Source: a virus
Strand: one strand, 5' to 3'
Length of the DNA: 46,253 bases
IMG/VR virus record: IMGVR_UViG_3300009163_000061
Span: 1 to 46,253 of that record
Under the pieces are notes generated by a model. The model ran no database searches and was not told the origin of the DNA. It saw only the letters and a list, made by a program, of their open reading frames with translations. A program made the position numbers and the translations under genes. This document shows, piece by piece, positions 7,422 through 15,872 of the stretch; position 1 is the first letter of the stretch; each line of letters begins with the position of its first letter.

Positions 7422-7678
7422 TCGACCTTTATCTAAAAGCCACCAGCAAGACCAAAATGGATGCTGCGCTAATAGCATCAGGTTTATTTGCTTATGTTGA
7501 TAGCGAACTGCGTCCGGTAGATGCAACCGTCTTGCTAGATGTGGTGGGACCCTCGCCTTCTGACAGCACCGAGCGCGGCTATTTCGTCAATCTGCGGCTC
7601 ATCTATGCAGACGAGCCTCCAGCGGCTCTGGTTGACCTGCAAACGTCTCCTGTAACCCCTTGGCGTGTTTGGGCTTAA
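7418..7678 (+). CDS. Small protein after the fibre gene, 86 aa
   Basis: Its ATG overlaps the fibre gene stop as ATGA (7418-7421), so it is translationally coupled to the receptor-binding gene. No family is recognised. The C-terminal half is Pro-rich and ends in PWRVWA. A chaperone or accessory role for the fibre is possible from position only. Confidence 0.7.
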   Translation: MIDLYLKATSKTKMDAALIASGLFAYVDSELRPVDATVLLDVVGPSPSDSTERGYFVNLRLIYADEPPAALVDLQTSPVTPWRVWA

Positions 7679-7681
7679 GAT

Positions 7682-9733
7682 ATGGACAATAGTGTAATTC
7701 AGCTTGGCATGGTTCGAGCCGCTCCACTCACTGTAGTGATGGACGAAGAGCGCAAAGCTGCACAAGAAGTTCAGGATCAGCCCATAGTCTCTGGGCTATC
7801 TAACCATGTGCGTAAGTGCTGGATGCAAGCGCGTACTGCCAAACAGATGACTGTAGAAGTTCGCATGATTCAAAACATGCGGGCACGTCGCGGTGAGTAC
7901 GACCCAGAAAAACTATCTCAAATTCGCGAAATGGGCGGCTCTGAAATCTACGCCAACCTTACAAGCGTGAAGTGTCGTTCAGCAGCAAGCTGGCTTCGAG
8001 ACGTGCTGATGGCTACAGGTAGTGAGCGTCCTTGGACGTTGCGGCCTACGCCTGTTCCCGAGCTGTCGCCAGATATTAACGAGCAGATCGTTATGAAGGT
8101 AGCTATGCCCCTTAAGGAGGCAATGCTCCAAGGCCAGCAAGTTCCGCAAGATCAAGTCGTTCAGATGATGAAAGACCTGAAGGAAGAAGCCAAGAACGAC
8201 ATTATGGAGGAAGCTCGCCGCAAGGCAGCACTCATGGCCGACAAGATGGAAGACCAGCTCGTGCAGGGCGGCTTCTTAAAAGCTCTAGACGCGTTCATTG
8301 ACGATATTACGACTTTCCCTACGGCAGTACTCAAAGGCCCGGTGGTTCGCCGCAAGAAGTCTATGAAGTGGGTTAAGGGCAATAATGGCAAGTACACAGT
8401 ACAGGCCAAAGAAGGTCTGACCGTTGAGTGGGACCGAGTGTCTCCGTTTAATATTTACCCATCTCCGGCAGCTACACACCCTCAAGAGGGTTATCTCATT
8501 GAGAAGCACAGGCTCAGCCGTGAAGACCTCAACGAGATGATTGGCGTTGAAGGCTATAGCGATGCATCGATCCGCATGGTCCTCGAAGATTATGGTCGCG
8601 GCGGCTTGCGCGAATGGCTGACTAACGACGTGGCTATCGCTTCGTCTGAGGGTAAGGCTACAACTCAGATCGCACAGAATGTGGACGGCTTGATTGACGC
8701 CATTCAGTTCTGGGGACCAGTGCAAGGCCGCGCCCTCATTGAGTGGGGCATGGACGCCAAAGAAATCCCTGATTCCATGAAGGACTACCACGTCGAAGTG
8801 TGGTTGGTCGGTAATTACGTGATCAAGGCAGTGCTCAACTACGACCCTCTGAACCGCAAGCCATACTACACGGCTAGCTTTGAGGACGTTCCCGGTAGCT
8901 TCTGGGGTAATGCTGTTGCTGACTTGGTACGCGACCCCCAGATCGTGGCAAACGCGGCTGCGCGTTCGATTGTCAACAATATGGGCATCGCCTCTGGGCC
9001 ACAGGTTGTTGTGAACGTAGACCGCCTAGCTGCGGGCGAGGATATTACACAACTTACGCCTTGGCGCATCTGGCAGGTAAACAACGACCCCACTGGGTCG
9101 AATCAGCAGCCCATCACGTTCAACCAGCCAGACTCTCGCATCGGTGAGTTGATGGCTGTGTTCGAGAAGTTCAACGATATGGCTGACGAGTATTCAGGCA
9201 TACCCAAGTACATGTCTGGCGATAGCGCTGGTGGAGCAGGGCGTACTGCGTCTGGTCTGTCTATGCTCATGGGCAATGCCAACAAGGGCATCAAGCAAGT
9301 CATCAGTAATGTCGATATGGGCATATTTACGCCTATGTTGGAGCGGTTGTACGACTGGAACATGGAGTACTCTGACGACCCAGACCTGAAGGGTGACGCA
9401 CAGATTGTCGCTCGTGGCGCTGCCTCGGTTATGATCAAGGATACCGCCCAGCTTCGTCGTAATGAGTTCTTGGCTGCTACGGCTAACCCCATCGACATGC
9501 AGATTGTTGGCGTCGAAGGCCGACATGCTATTCTGCGAGAGACTGCTAAGAATCTAGACATGGACGTGGACAAGGTTGTTCCCACGCTTAGCACTTTCCA
9601 GAAGAAGACGGCTGCTGCTCAGATGCTGCAACAACAGCAACAAGGCACACCTCCTGCGGCCCCTACTGGAGAAGGTCAACAACTTCAAAACGGTGCTCCC
9701 ATCACAGACAATTTTGCCCCATCTCCGCAGTAA
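7682..9733 (+). CDS. Portal protein, 683 aa
   Basis: The portal forms the dodecameric DNA channel at one capsid vertex. Length and residue pattern fit podoviral portals: a helical N-terminus with a long charged insertion (about residues 130-190, VAMPLKEAMLQGQQ to EEARRKAALMADKM), a central crown/stem region, the characteristic DEYSGIPKYMSGDSAGGAGRTASGLS segment around 500-525, and a low-complexity Gln/Pro tail (MLQQQQQGTPPAAPTGEGQQ). It starts 3 bases after the preceding stop and has only a weak ribosome-binding site, so translation is probably coupled. Scaffold and capsid genes follow. Confidence 0.85.
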   Translation: MDNSVIQLGMVRAAPLTVVMDEERKAAQEVQDQPIVSGLSNHVRKCWMQARTAKQMTVEVRMIQNMRARRGEYDPEKLSQIREMGGSEIYANLTSVKCRSAASWLRDVLMATGSERPWTLRPTPVPELSPDINEQIVMKVAMPLKEAMLQGQQVPQDQVVQMMKDLKEEAKNDIMEEARRKAALMADKMEDQLVQGGFLKALDAFIDDITTFPTAVLKGPVVRRKKSMKWVKGNNGKYTVQAKEGLTVEWDRVSPFNIYPSPAATHPQEGYLIEKHRLSREDLNEMIGVEGYSDASIRMVLEDYGRGGLREWLTNDVAIASSEGKATTQIAQNVDGLIDAIQFWGPVQGRALIEWGMDAKEIPDSMKDYHVEVWLVGNYVIKAVLNYDPLNRKPYYTASFEDVPGSFWGNAVADLVRDPQIVANAAARSIVNNMGIASGPQVVVNVDRLAAGEDITQLTPWRIWQVNNDPTGSNQQPITFNQPDSRIGELMAVFEKFNDMADEYSGIPKYMSGDSAGGAGRTASGLSMLMGNANKGIKQVISNVDMGIFTPMLERLYDWNMEYSDDPDLKGDAQIVARGAASVMIKDTAQLRRNEFLAATANPIDMQIVGVEGRHAILRETAKNLDMDVDKVVPTLSTFQKKTAAAQMLQQQQQGTPPAAPTGEGQQLQNGAPITDNFAPSPQ

Positions 9734-9744
9734 ATACTTGACAG

Positions 9745-9773
9745 TTGACGAGTTAATTAGATCGGTGTTAAAT
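9745..9773 (+). promoter_or_regulatory. Candidate promoter just before gene 9781
   Basis: TTGACG (9745-9750), 17-base spacer and TTAAAT (9768-9773); an overlapping TTGACA lies at 9738-9743. The expected start of transcription is at or beside the A of the ATG at 9781, so a transcript from it would be leaderless. This would boost scaffold and capsid expression. Confidence 0.4.
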
Positions 9774-9780
9774 ACTTACT

Positions 9781-10026
9781 ATGTTCGTGAAACCAACCGT
9801 ACAGACGCTGCGAAGCATTTATAGCCTGAGCCAGCAATCTGCGTGGAAAGAGATCGACAAACTATTTGAGGAAGAGCTGCAACGCACTCTCCTATTCTTA
9901 GCAGAAAGCCGCGACGACGTGGCACTGCGGCAGAATCAGGGGCGGGCACAGTTAATCCGAGAGTTCCTAGACACTGTGAAAAACTCACAAAAGTCGTTGG
10001 AAAGGCTAAAGGAAACAACACTTTAG
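9781..10026 (+). CDS. Small helical protein between portal and scaffold, 81 aa
   Basis: A charged, all-helical protein (SAWKEIDKLFEEELQRTLLFLAESRDDVALRQNQGRAQLIREFLDTV). Small proteins of this kind often lie between portal and scaffold in podophages; function is unknown. No Shine-Dalgarno sequence precedes the ATG, but a candidate promoter ends 7 bases upstream, so leaderless translation is possible. Confidence 0.7.
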   Translation: MFVKPTVQTLRSIYSLSQQSAWKEIDKLFEEELQRTLLFLAESRDDVALRQNQGRAQLIREFLDTVKNSQKSLERLKETTL

Positions 10027-10107
10027 CTTCAACCCCGCCAGCAGACCGTACCCGTGTATTTGGAAACCCAAGAGGACCAAGAAGCGTAGTCGGAGCAGGA
10101 GAACAAC

Positions 10108-11073
10108 ATGAGTCTACCTAAGCAAGCTCAAGCCCAACTTGAGGAAATTGAACAGTGGGAAAAAGAAGTGGCTGCGGCTAGTTCTCCACCATCGACTCCT
10201 CCAGATGGAATTGATCAGCAAGGGCAGCAGCCCGATACGCAGGAACGTCCTGCACAGGCTGAGCCTTCAGAACAAGCCAAGCAACCCGAAGACGAAACTT
10301 GGGAGCGCAGGTACAAGACACTTCAAGGCATGTTCAACGCGGAAGTTCCGCGTCTCAAGTCCGAAGTGAAAGACTTAAAGAGTCAGCTTGAAACCTCAAT
10401 CGCAAGACTAGACCTCGCAAGCCAAGCCAAAGCTGAAAGCCCGTCCGAAAACCATCGGCTGGTGACAGACAAAGACGTAGAAGATTTTGGTGGTGATCTT
10501 GTTGACCTTATTAAGAGGCAAGCAACGGAAGTTGCTCAATCCGAACTAAACAAGAAGATCAGTAAGCTAGAAGAAGAGAACGCTCAGTTACAAAGGGAAG
10601 TAACAGGTGTTTCCGAACGACAAGGCGAAAATGCTCGTCGAGATTATTTTGTAGAGTTGTCGCGGCTAGTCCCTGACTACGAAGCACTTAATGTTGACCA
10701 AGGATTTTTGGATTGGTTGAATGAAGTTGACTTGCTCAGCGGAAATCAACGTCAAGAGTACTTGAACCACGCGTTCAACTCTTTTGATCCTATGCGTACG
10801 GCCAACCTGTTCAATACCTACAAAGAATTGATCGGCGCTCCGACAGCTACGCGACAAACCAATAAAAATCTCGAACGTCAAGTTGCGCCCGGTACTTCAA
10901 AAGTATCTTCGGCAAGTGCCTCAACTGGCAGCGATAAAGTTTGGTCAATGGGAGACATTGATCGGTTTTACCGAGATGTAGCTAAGGGCAATTACCGTGG
11001 TAACGAGTCGGAGCAGGCGCGGATAGAAGCAGATATCGATCTTGCCGTTAATCAAGGACGCCTATCAAAATAG
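10108..11073 (+). CDS. Capsid scaffolding protein, 321 aa
   Basis: It guides prohead assembly and is lost from the mature particle. Typical features are present: an acidic Gln/Pro-rich N-terminal half, a long coiled coil (about residues 70-175, LQGMFNAEVPRLKSEVKDLK and KKISKLEEENAQLQREV) and a Ser-rich linker before a basic C-terminus that would touch the capsid protein. It lies between portal and major capsid genes. A strong ribosome-binding site (GGAGCAGGAG) precedes the ATG. Confidence 0.85.
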   Translation: MSLPKQAQAQLEEIEQWEKEVAAASSPPSTPPDGIDQQGQQPDTQERPAQAEPSEQAKQPEDETWERRYKTLQGMFNAEVPRLKSEVKDLKSQLETSIARLDLASQAKAESPSENHRLVTDKDVEDFGGDLVDLIKRQATEVAQSELNKKISKLEEENAQLQREVTGVSERQGENARRDYFVELSRLVPDYEALNVDQGFLDWLNEVDLLSGNQRQEYLNHAFNSFDPMRTANLFNTYKELIGAPTATRQTNKNLERQVAPGTSKVSSASASTGSDKVWSMGDIDRFYRDVAKGNYRGNESEQARIEADIDLAVNQGRLSK

Positions 11074-11123
11074 GGTTCAGGACGGCAAGGTCTTAGTTTA
11101 ACCCACATATATGGAGCTACACT

Positions 11124-12167
11124 ATGGCTATTGCCGTCCAATCCCCCTTCAATACGTCTCCGGCGTATTCGGGTACTTTTATCCCTACCATCTGGTCGGG
11201 TAAGCTGAACGCTAAGTTCTATGCCACCACTGTTTTCGGTGAAATCGCCAACACCAACTACGAAGGCGACATCCGTAACATCGGTGACAAGGTTGTGATC
11301 AACAACATCCCTTCGATCACCATCAACGACTACACCATCGGTAACACCCTGAGCTACGAAGTCCCTGCGCCGTCCAAGATTGAACTGGACATCTCTAAGG
11401 CTAAGTATTTTGGCGTGAACGTCTCTGACGTGCTTGAGTACCAGTCCCAGCCTAAGCTGATGGACATGTTCACCAACGATGCGGCCAAGCAAATGGCCAT
11501 CAACATCGACACGGACATCCTGAAGCAGTCAATTGACACCACCTTCGGCAACACCCTGTCGGGTGCAGCATCCACCACGGGCGCGGGCATTAACAGCGGT
11601 AACTTGGCAGGCGTTCGTTCCTCCTCGTTCCTCCTCGGCGGCGCGGGCGGTACCTACAATGCCTCTACCAACCCCTTCGGTGGCGTTCCCTTGACGCTTT
11701 CTTCGTCCAACATCATCACGACCATCACCGCGATGGCTTCGTGCATGGACGAGCAGAACGTCCCTGACTCTGACCGCTTCCTCGTGGTCAGCCCTGCGGT
11801 CCGTAACCTGCTCATGGGTTCGAACCTGCAACAAGCCTACCTGACTGGTGACAACCAGTCGATCCTGCGTAACGGCAAGATCGGTACCATTGATCGCTTC
11901 ACGATCTACGTGTCGAACCTCCTGCCTACCGCAGCCGCTGGCCAGAACTTCAATGGTTCGACCACGGGTACGGGTATCTCGGCTAACGCCGTCGCTCGTA
12001 AGTGTATGGTTGCTGGTCAGAAGACTGCCATCACTTTCGCTTCGCAAATCGCGAAGGTCGAAAGCCTGCAAAACCCTAACGACTTCGGTACCTTGGTTCG
12101 TGGCCTGAACATCTACGGCTACAAGACCATCAAGCCTGAGTCGCTGGTTATTGCTCAGTACCTCTAA
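11124..12167 (+). CDS. Major capsid protein, 347 aa
   Basis: This is the head shell subunit (HK97 fold expected). Length, position directly after the scaffold gene and the sequence pattern fit podoviral capsid proteins: N-terminal PTIWSGKLNAKFYATTVFGEIANTNYEGD, the central DRFLVVSPAVRNLLMGS and the C-terminal VESLQNPNDFGTLVRGLNIYGYKTIKPE. The gene has the most C-ending, apparently optimised codons of the region, as expected of the most abundant protein. A GGAG ribosome-binding site precedes it and a strong terminator follows (12181-12214). Confidence 0.92.
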   Translation: MAIAVQSPFNTSPAYSGTFIPTIWSGKLNAKFYATTVFGEIANTNYEGDIRNIGDKVVINNIPSITINDYTIGNTLSYEVPAPSKIELDISKAKYFGVNVSDVLEYQSQPKLMDMFTNDAAKQMAINIDTDILKQSIDTTFGNTLSGAASTTGAGINSGNLAGVRSSSFLLGGAGGTYNASTNPFGGVPLTLSSSNIITTITAMASCMDEQNVPDSDRFLVVSPAVRNLLMGSNLQQAYLTGDNQSILRNGKIGTIDRFTIYVSNLLPTAAAGQNFNGSTTGTGISANAVARKCMVAGQKTAITFASQIAKVESLQNPNDFGTLVRGLNIYGYKTIKPESLVIAQYL

Positions 12168-12180
12168 GTTGAGGTATAAG

Positions 12181-12214
12181 GATGGGGGAGCCATGGCTCC
12201 CCCATCATCTTTTT
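12181..12214 (+). terminator. Terminator after the major capsid gene
   Basis: GATGGGGGAGCC (12181-12192) pairs perfectly with GGCTCCCCCATC (12195-12206), followed by ATCTTTTT. It would lower expression of the tail genes relative to the capsid; read-through must supply them because no promoter is evident downstream. Confidence 0.85.
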
Positions 12215-12227
12215 AAGTGGGGCCACG

Positions 12228-12917
12228 ATGGCAGTAACAGCACAGTCTATTATTGACAAAGTACGCACCCAGCTTATCGATCCTTCTGGGGCAACGCCCC
12301 GTTGGACTGACGCAGAACTTCTTGAGTGGGTATCTGACGGTCAGCGAGCAGTCGTAGCCTATACCGCTGGCTCCTCAAGTATTACTTACGTACATACATT
12401 GGTCGCTGGAACCAAGCAGTTGATCCCTACGAACGGGCATCAGTTGCTAACCGTCGTGCGTAACATCGCATCAGATGGCGTAACCCCTGCTCGTGCTACT
12501 CGCATCGTGACAAGGGACATTCTGGATAGCCAGAACCCTTCTTGGCATACCGTAACGGCTACTAGTGTGGTTCAAAACTATATCTTTGACTTGCAAGAGC
12601 CAAAAAAGTTCTACGTGTACCCGCCTAACGATGGCACAGGTAAGGTGGAGCTTGTCTACTCGATTATGCCGCAAGACCTTACGTCAACGTCGGACGTGCT
12701 GGTTCTACAAGAAATTTATCAGACCGCAGTGTTTGACTACGTCATGTTTAGGGCGCACCAGAAAGACAGCGACTTTGCTGCGGGTCAGGCTATTGCTCAG
12801 AATTATCTACAACTGTTCCTAAGCTATGTGACTCAGAACGAGCAGGGTCAGTTGTCAAACAATCCGAACTTGCAGCTAGCGCCGCGTGATCCAGCGACAA
12901 GAGGTACTTCCCGATGA
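12228..12917 (+). CDS. Head-tail adaptor-like protein (DUF6682-type), 229 aa
   Basis: The residues SIIDKVRTQLIDPSGATPRWTDAELLEWVSDGQRAVV match a conserved phage protein found just after the capsid gene, thought to be a head-tail connector. The C-terminal part is helical and Gln/Asn-rich. The stop overlaps the next start by 4 bases (12914-12917). The family assignment is from memory of the N-terminal pattern; the connector role is inferred from position. Confidence 0.65.
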   Translation: MAVTAQSIIDKVRTQLIDPSGATPRWTDAELLEWVSDGQRAVVAYTAGSSSITYVHTLVAGTKQLIPTNGHQLLTVVRNIASDGVTPARATRIVTRDILDSQNPSWHTVTATSVVQNYIFDLQEPKKFYVYPPNDGTGKVELVYSIMPQDLTSTSDVLVLQEIYQTAVFDYVMFRAHQKDSDFAAGQAIAQNYLQLFLSYVTQNEQGQLSNNPNLQLAPRDPATRGTSR

Positions 12918-13558
12918 GTACGGTATCGTACGATTTGTTTCTGCCAGAGGTCATGCCTTACGTTCACGACACCCCAGAGTTCGTGATGATCAACGCTATC
13001 CGCAACGCGGCTATCGAGTTCTGCGACAAGTCGCTGTATTTGCAGTACGAGCACGACCCAATTACGTGTTTACCTAACCAATCTGTTTACGAGTTTGATC
13101 TTCCAAACGAAACAACTACCGCTCGTATTATGAGTGCGTGGTATCAAAACCTACCTATGGCGTCTCGTAACGAAGATGAAATGTACAAAATCTTCCCTAT
13201 GGATTGGCGAACCATGGTGGGTCGCCCACAGTTCTATATTCAGAACAGGCCATCAGAACTAATCATTGCGCCTAGCCCGCAAATCTTAGCTGTTAATGGT
13301 TTAGTGATCTTGATGGCCCTTAAGCCTACGCGCTCATCTACAACCATTGACTCAGACATCTACGAGCGGTGGGCTGAGCACATTGCTTTTGGCGCACGGG
13401 CACGTCTATACGACACCCCTAACCAACCATACGCTGACCCAATACAAGCAGTTAAGTACCGCACATGGTTTGAGTCCGCCATTGGCGAAGCTAAAATAGA
13501 CCGCAACCGTGGTCTTAACCGTGCGAGCGTTAGAGTTCGCCCCCCTCGTTTGGTGTAA
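12914..13558 (+). CDS. Tail tubular or stopper-like connector protein, 214 aa
   Basis: It resembles the adaptor group of podophages, equivalent in position to T7 gp11. The N-terminus has PEFVMINAIRNAAIEFCDKS and the C-terminus carries YERWAEHIAFGARARLYDTPNQPYADPIQAVKYRTWFESAIGEA, the typical helical tail of these connectors. It is coupled to the preceding gene by an ATGA overlap. Function is inferred from context and pattern. Confidence 0.7.
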   Translation: MSTVSYDLFLPEVMPYVHDTPEFVMINAIRNAAIEFCDKSLYLQYEHDPITCLPNQSVYEFDLPNETTTARIMSAWYQNLPMASRNEDEMYKIFPMDWRTMVGRPQFYIQNRPSELIIAPSPQILAVNGLVILMALKPTRSSTTIDSDIYERWAEHIAFGARARLYDTPNQPYADPIQAVKYRTWFESAIGEAKIDRNRGLNRASVRVRPPRLV

Positions 13559-13567
13559 GGTAATCAC

Positions 13568-13894
13568 ATGGCCGATAAAATTAAATTGGTTCAGGGAGAT
13601 ACCCGTCCAGCCATTCAGGTCACACTAACTGACTCGAACACAGGTACTGCTATAAACATCACAGGTGCAACCGTTGTGATGTTTTTTCGTGCGGCAGGTA
13701 TAAGCGGTATTCTGGATACACTGACCGGAGTGATCACTGACGCAGTAAATGGTAAAGTAGCGTTTAATTGGAATTCAACTACGCTTGCAACTGCTGTAGG
13801 TAATTATGAAGGTGAGGTTCAAGTAACTTTTTCGGACGGCGGTATTCAATCAACGTACGCTTTGTTAAAGTTTATTGTTCGGGCTGATTTCTAA
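13568..13894 (+). CDS. BppU-N-like beta-sandwich virion protein, 108 aa
   Basis: The pattern KLVQGDTRPAIQVTLTDSNTGTAINITGATVVMFFRAAG with YEGEVQVTFSDGGIQSTYALLKFIVRADF fits the N-terminal domain of phage baseplate upper proteins (an attachment domain for fibres). Here it stands alone. The stop overlaps the next start (TAATG at 13892-13896), pointing to joint production with the small gene that follows. Confidence 0.65.
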   Translation: MADKIKLVQGDTRPAIQVTLTDSNTGTAINITGATVVMFFRAAGISGILDTLTGVITDAVNGKVAFNWNSTTLATAVGNYEGEVQVTFSDGGIQSTYALLKFIVRADF

Positions 13895-14112
13895 TGGAGT
13901 TTAACGCTACATATGTGTCGGTCCAACCAGATACAACCTATGTTGCAATAGATGCAAGTACGGTGACTAATGTACTTATGGATGCGTCTAATCAAACGTA
14001 TAATCTTATTACTGCTGAAAATATACTTTTTGGACAGCTTACACAAGATTACTGCAACGTCACTTATTTTGCAGAAAACTACGTACAATTTGTCACATTC
14101 AGCCCTTACTAG
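13894..14112 (+). CDS. Small virion-associated protein, 72 aa
   Basis: The gene is AT-rich and its start is coupled by TAATG to the BppU-like gene. The protein is rich in Thr, Val, Asp and aromatic residues (MEFNATYVSVQPDTTYVAID), as in small beta domains of fibres. No family is recognised. Confidence 0.65.
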   Translation: MEFNATYVSVQPDTTYVAIDASTVTNVLMDASNQTYNLITAENILFGQLTQDYCNVTYFAENYVQFVTFSPY

Positions 14113-14121
14113 GTAAACACA

Positions 14122-15432
14122 ATGGTAACGATTGTAACACGCGCTGGCAAAGGTGCCCCTCTAACCAACAATGAGGTGGACGCCAACTTTAACAATTTGA
14201 ATACCGGCGTTATAGGCGCGGCTACCAACACACTCGGCAATGTTGTTACAGGGTATACAACTGGAAGACTGGTTATTAACCCGTCAAACAACATAAGTCC
14301 CGCCGCAGATACAGCCAATAATTTTTGGGTTTATAATACTGCAATCCCTATAAATAATTATGCTGCAACGCGCTTTGATTTTAATTTTACAGGCTCAGGA
14401 GGTACGGGTGGGTTTGTATCATCAGGGATTCGAGTTAATTCTACAGCAGCAGCGGGCCGCACAGATTTTGTTTGGGGTATAACATCAATACTCAACAACT
14501 CCGCTACTGCTGGGGAAAATGTTGCTGTGTACGGTCAAGCAAACAAGCTAACTGGCGCAGGCCCAACTTGGGGCGGTGTGTTTGAGGCAAGAGATAAATC
14601 TAATGCAAGCGACCCTTCAAATGGCCTTGTTGGCATTGAAATTGACGTTTTTGCCAACGGCACAGACAATTATGTAAACCCAACTAACAGTGGCAACCGT
14701 GTAGGATTAGATATTGTAGGTGGTAAGGGTGTTTCGGGCGGTGCCCGCGCCGAGATTGCTTATGGAAGCCGGGTATCGTCTTCATCCGATGTTACAGCAG
14801 ACAGTCTTTTTTATCGGGCATATTCAGTTACCGCCGCTGCTAAGGTTGGGTATGATTGCTCTGAAGCACCTCTTGAAGGTGATCAGATTGCTTTTCGTAT
14901 GGCCACTAATCAATGGATTAGCTTGGTAGCAACGAATAATCGACTGCTTGGGTACACAACATCAGGTTTGACTTATAAAGTATCAGGAGTAACAACACTT
15001 ACTTATTCAGACGCTGGAATTTTAAATGTAAATCTCGGCAAGTTTTACATGGATGCTAGCGGTAATGTAAGCGTTAATGGCAGTGTAAGTGTCACAGGTG
15101 TTGGCGGCCTAGGTTACGGCACTAACTCAGGCGGTGCAATTACGCAACTCATTAGCCGAACAACGGGCGTTACGCTGAACAAGACCAACGGCGCGATTAC
15201 CATGTTCTCGGCGGCAGGTTCGGCTACGGCGGCGACCTTCACAGTGACTAACTCCACTGTGGCGGCGACGGATACGATCATCCTATCGGTCAAGTCTTCC
15301 ACCAATGTTTACCTAGCCTTCATCACGGCTGTCGCGGCAGGCAGCTTCAACATCACCTTCCAAACCACTGGCGGCGTGTCTACTGACGCACCAGTGATTA
15401 ACTTTGCCGTAATTAAAGCCGTAACTGCGTAG
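14122..15432 (+). CDS. Tail fibre protein, 436 aa
   Basis: The N-terminus contains GKGAPLTNNEVDANFNNLN, a landmark of phage fibre attachment regions. The middle is beta-rich, Gly/Ser/Thr/Asn-biased and AT-rich. The last roughly 110 residues, GGAITQLISRTTGVTLNKTN onward to VINFAVIKAVTA, are a recurrent C-terminal fibre domain and switch back to GC-richer codons near 15150, suggesting a domain joint. It probably takes part in host recognition or structural decoration. Confidence 0.8.
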   Translation: MVTIVTRAGKGAPLTNNEVDANFNNLNTGVIGAATNTLGNVVTGYTTGRLVINPSNNISPAADTANNFWVYNTAIPINNYAATRFDFNFTGSGGTGGFVSSGIRVNSTAAAGRTDFVWGITSILNNSATAGENVAVYGQANKLTGAGPTWGGVFEARDKSNASDPSNGLVGIEIDVFANGTDNYVNPTNSGNRVGLDIVGGKGVSGGARAEIAYGSRVSSSSDVTADSLFYRAYSVTAAAKVGYDCSEAPLEGDQIAFRMATNQWISLVATNNRLLGYTTSGLTYKVSGVTTLTYSDAGILNVNLGKFYMDASGNVSVNGSVSVTGVGGLGYGTNSGGAITQLISRTTGVTLNKTNGAITMFSAAGSATAATFTVTNSTVAATDTIILSVKSSTNVYLAFITAVAAGSFNITFQTTGGVSTDAPVINFAVIKAVTA

Positions 15433-15478
15433 CCATTGATTACGCTTAAAACCTTAACTGTGTAAGCAGGAGATTGTT

Positions 15479-15838
15479 ATGATCGAGCAACTAGTATCTC
15501 GCGTTTTTTACACCCGTAACGCAGCGCACCTAGCACACTGGAAGACTAAGTCTTACGCTCAGCATGTGGCACTAGGCGCGTTCTATGATGGTCTGATCGA
15601 CAACATCGACAACATCGTTGAGGCTTATCAAGGCTTCTACGATCTGATTGCTATGGTCCCACCCAAGCCCGGTGAGATGCTTCCCAAGGATATTATCTTG
15701 CATATCTCTGATGAAGCTGATTGGATCAACGAGAACAGAAGTAAAATTGCCGATGGTACACCTGCCATAGAGAACTTGATTGACAATCTCTCTGGCTTAT
15801 ACCTGTCCACGCTCTACAAGTTGCGCAATCTTAGCTAA
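15479..15838 (+). CDS. DUF5856 protein, Dps/ferritin-like helical fold, 119 aa
   Basis: The stretch FYTRNAAHLAHWKTKSYAQHVALGAFYDGLIDNIDNIVEAYQGFY is the signature of DUF5856, a phage family with similarity to Dps/ferritin-like helical bundles. Conserved His/Asp/Glu positions (AHLAHW, HVALGAFYDG) could bind metal, but no activity is established. It has a good ribosome-binding site (GCAGGAG). It lies among fibre genes, so it may be a virion component. Confidence 0.8.
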   Translation: MIEQLVSRVFYTRNAAHLAHWKTKSYAQHVALGAFYDGLIDNIDNIVEAYQGFYDLIAMVPPKPGEMLPKDIILHISDEADWINENRSKIADGTPAIENLIDNLSGLYLSTLYKLRNLS

Positions 15839-15872
15839 GCTGATACTTGTAAGATAACATATAGAGGTAATC

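Noticed and set aside
8285-8791. 168-residue minus-strand open frame inside the portal gene
   Set aside because: Lies wholly within the strong portal gene, lacks a ribosome-binding site, and has no recognisable pattern.
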